The position numbers and the translations under genes were made by a program. 7,791 bases of DNA, taken from positions 1 to 7,791 of the forward strand of contig CAYXBU010000076.1 of assembly GCA_964463245.1 (NCBI GenBank), read 5' to 3'. Shown here piece after piece: positions 7,761 through 7,791 of this stretch (position 1 is its first letter; each line of letters starts with the position of its first letter). The stretch comes from CAMEON01 sp964463245. GTDB lineage: Bacteria > Bacillota > Clostridia > Oscillospirales > CAG-272. The notes beneath the pieces are model-generated. The model saw nothing but the letters and a program-made list of their open reading frames with translations. It searched no databases and was not told the origin of the DNA.

Positions 7761-7791
7761 TGGTCTTCCTCCTGTATTCGTTTTGTTAAGG

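Overview
The window reads as part of a bacteriophage or prophage (or a closely related mobile element) from a Bacillota-type host. Strong AGGAGG ribosome binding sites precede four of the five start codons, stop codons are standard, base composition is GC-rich, and the largest gene has the architecture of a giant phage 'polyvalent' protein. I cannot name a species. All five intact genes lie on the minus strand, tightly packed with overlaps of 23, 8 and 35 bases and one 29-base gap, so they look like one operon transcribed from right to left. Both ends of the operon lie outside the window.

From right to left: a small membrane-anchored coiled-coil protein (7113-7760), a small multi-pass membrane protein (6662-7135), a four-helix membrane protein with a basic cytoplasmic-type middle (5743-6669), a coiled-coil protein with a PQ/AQ repeat and an 11-residue tryptophan repeat (4518-5777), and a 1358-residue polyvalent protein (412-4488). 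None of the first four matches a family I can name. Their position next to the polyvalent gene suggests virion-internal, ejection or membrane functions, but that is inference. The polyvalent protein carries, in order, an Ala/Gly-rich hydrophobic N-terminal part, a gluzincin-like domain whose first metal-ligand His is replaced by Glu, two tandem MuF_C-like domains separated by repeated VRTARKRA linkers, and a charged C-terminal region. The reading frame runs on past its TGA stop for 108 codons of plausible phage-type sequence, then appears to change frame and continue to the window edge. The gene therefore looks truncated by a nonsense mutation plus an indel, unless the stop is read through.

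The most unusual signal lies on the opposite strand of the polyvalent gene. At the corresponding place in each MuF_C-like domain there is a near-consensus extended -10 promoter (TTGAC[A/T], 17-base spacer with TGn, TATACT) pointing in the antisense direction. Exactly seven bases downstream of each -10 a hairpin begins that closes directly onto a T-run. This predicts two small antisense RNAs of about 72 and 77 nt, nested in the toxin-like domains. Their structures are alike but their stem sequences differ. Every antisense-strand T-run of five or more within this gene is also preceded by a hairpin, while none of the five A-runs (T-runs on the coding strand) in the window has a convincing one. 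These are pattern readings by eye and need computational and transcript tests.
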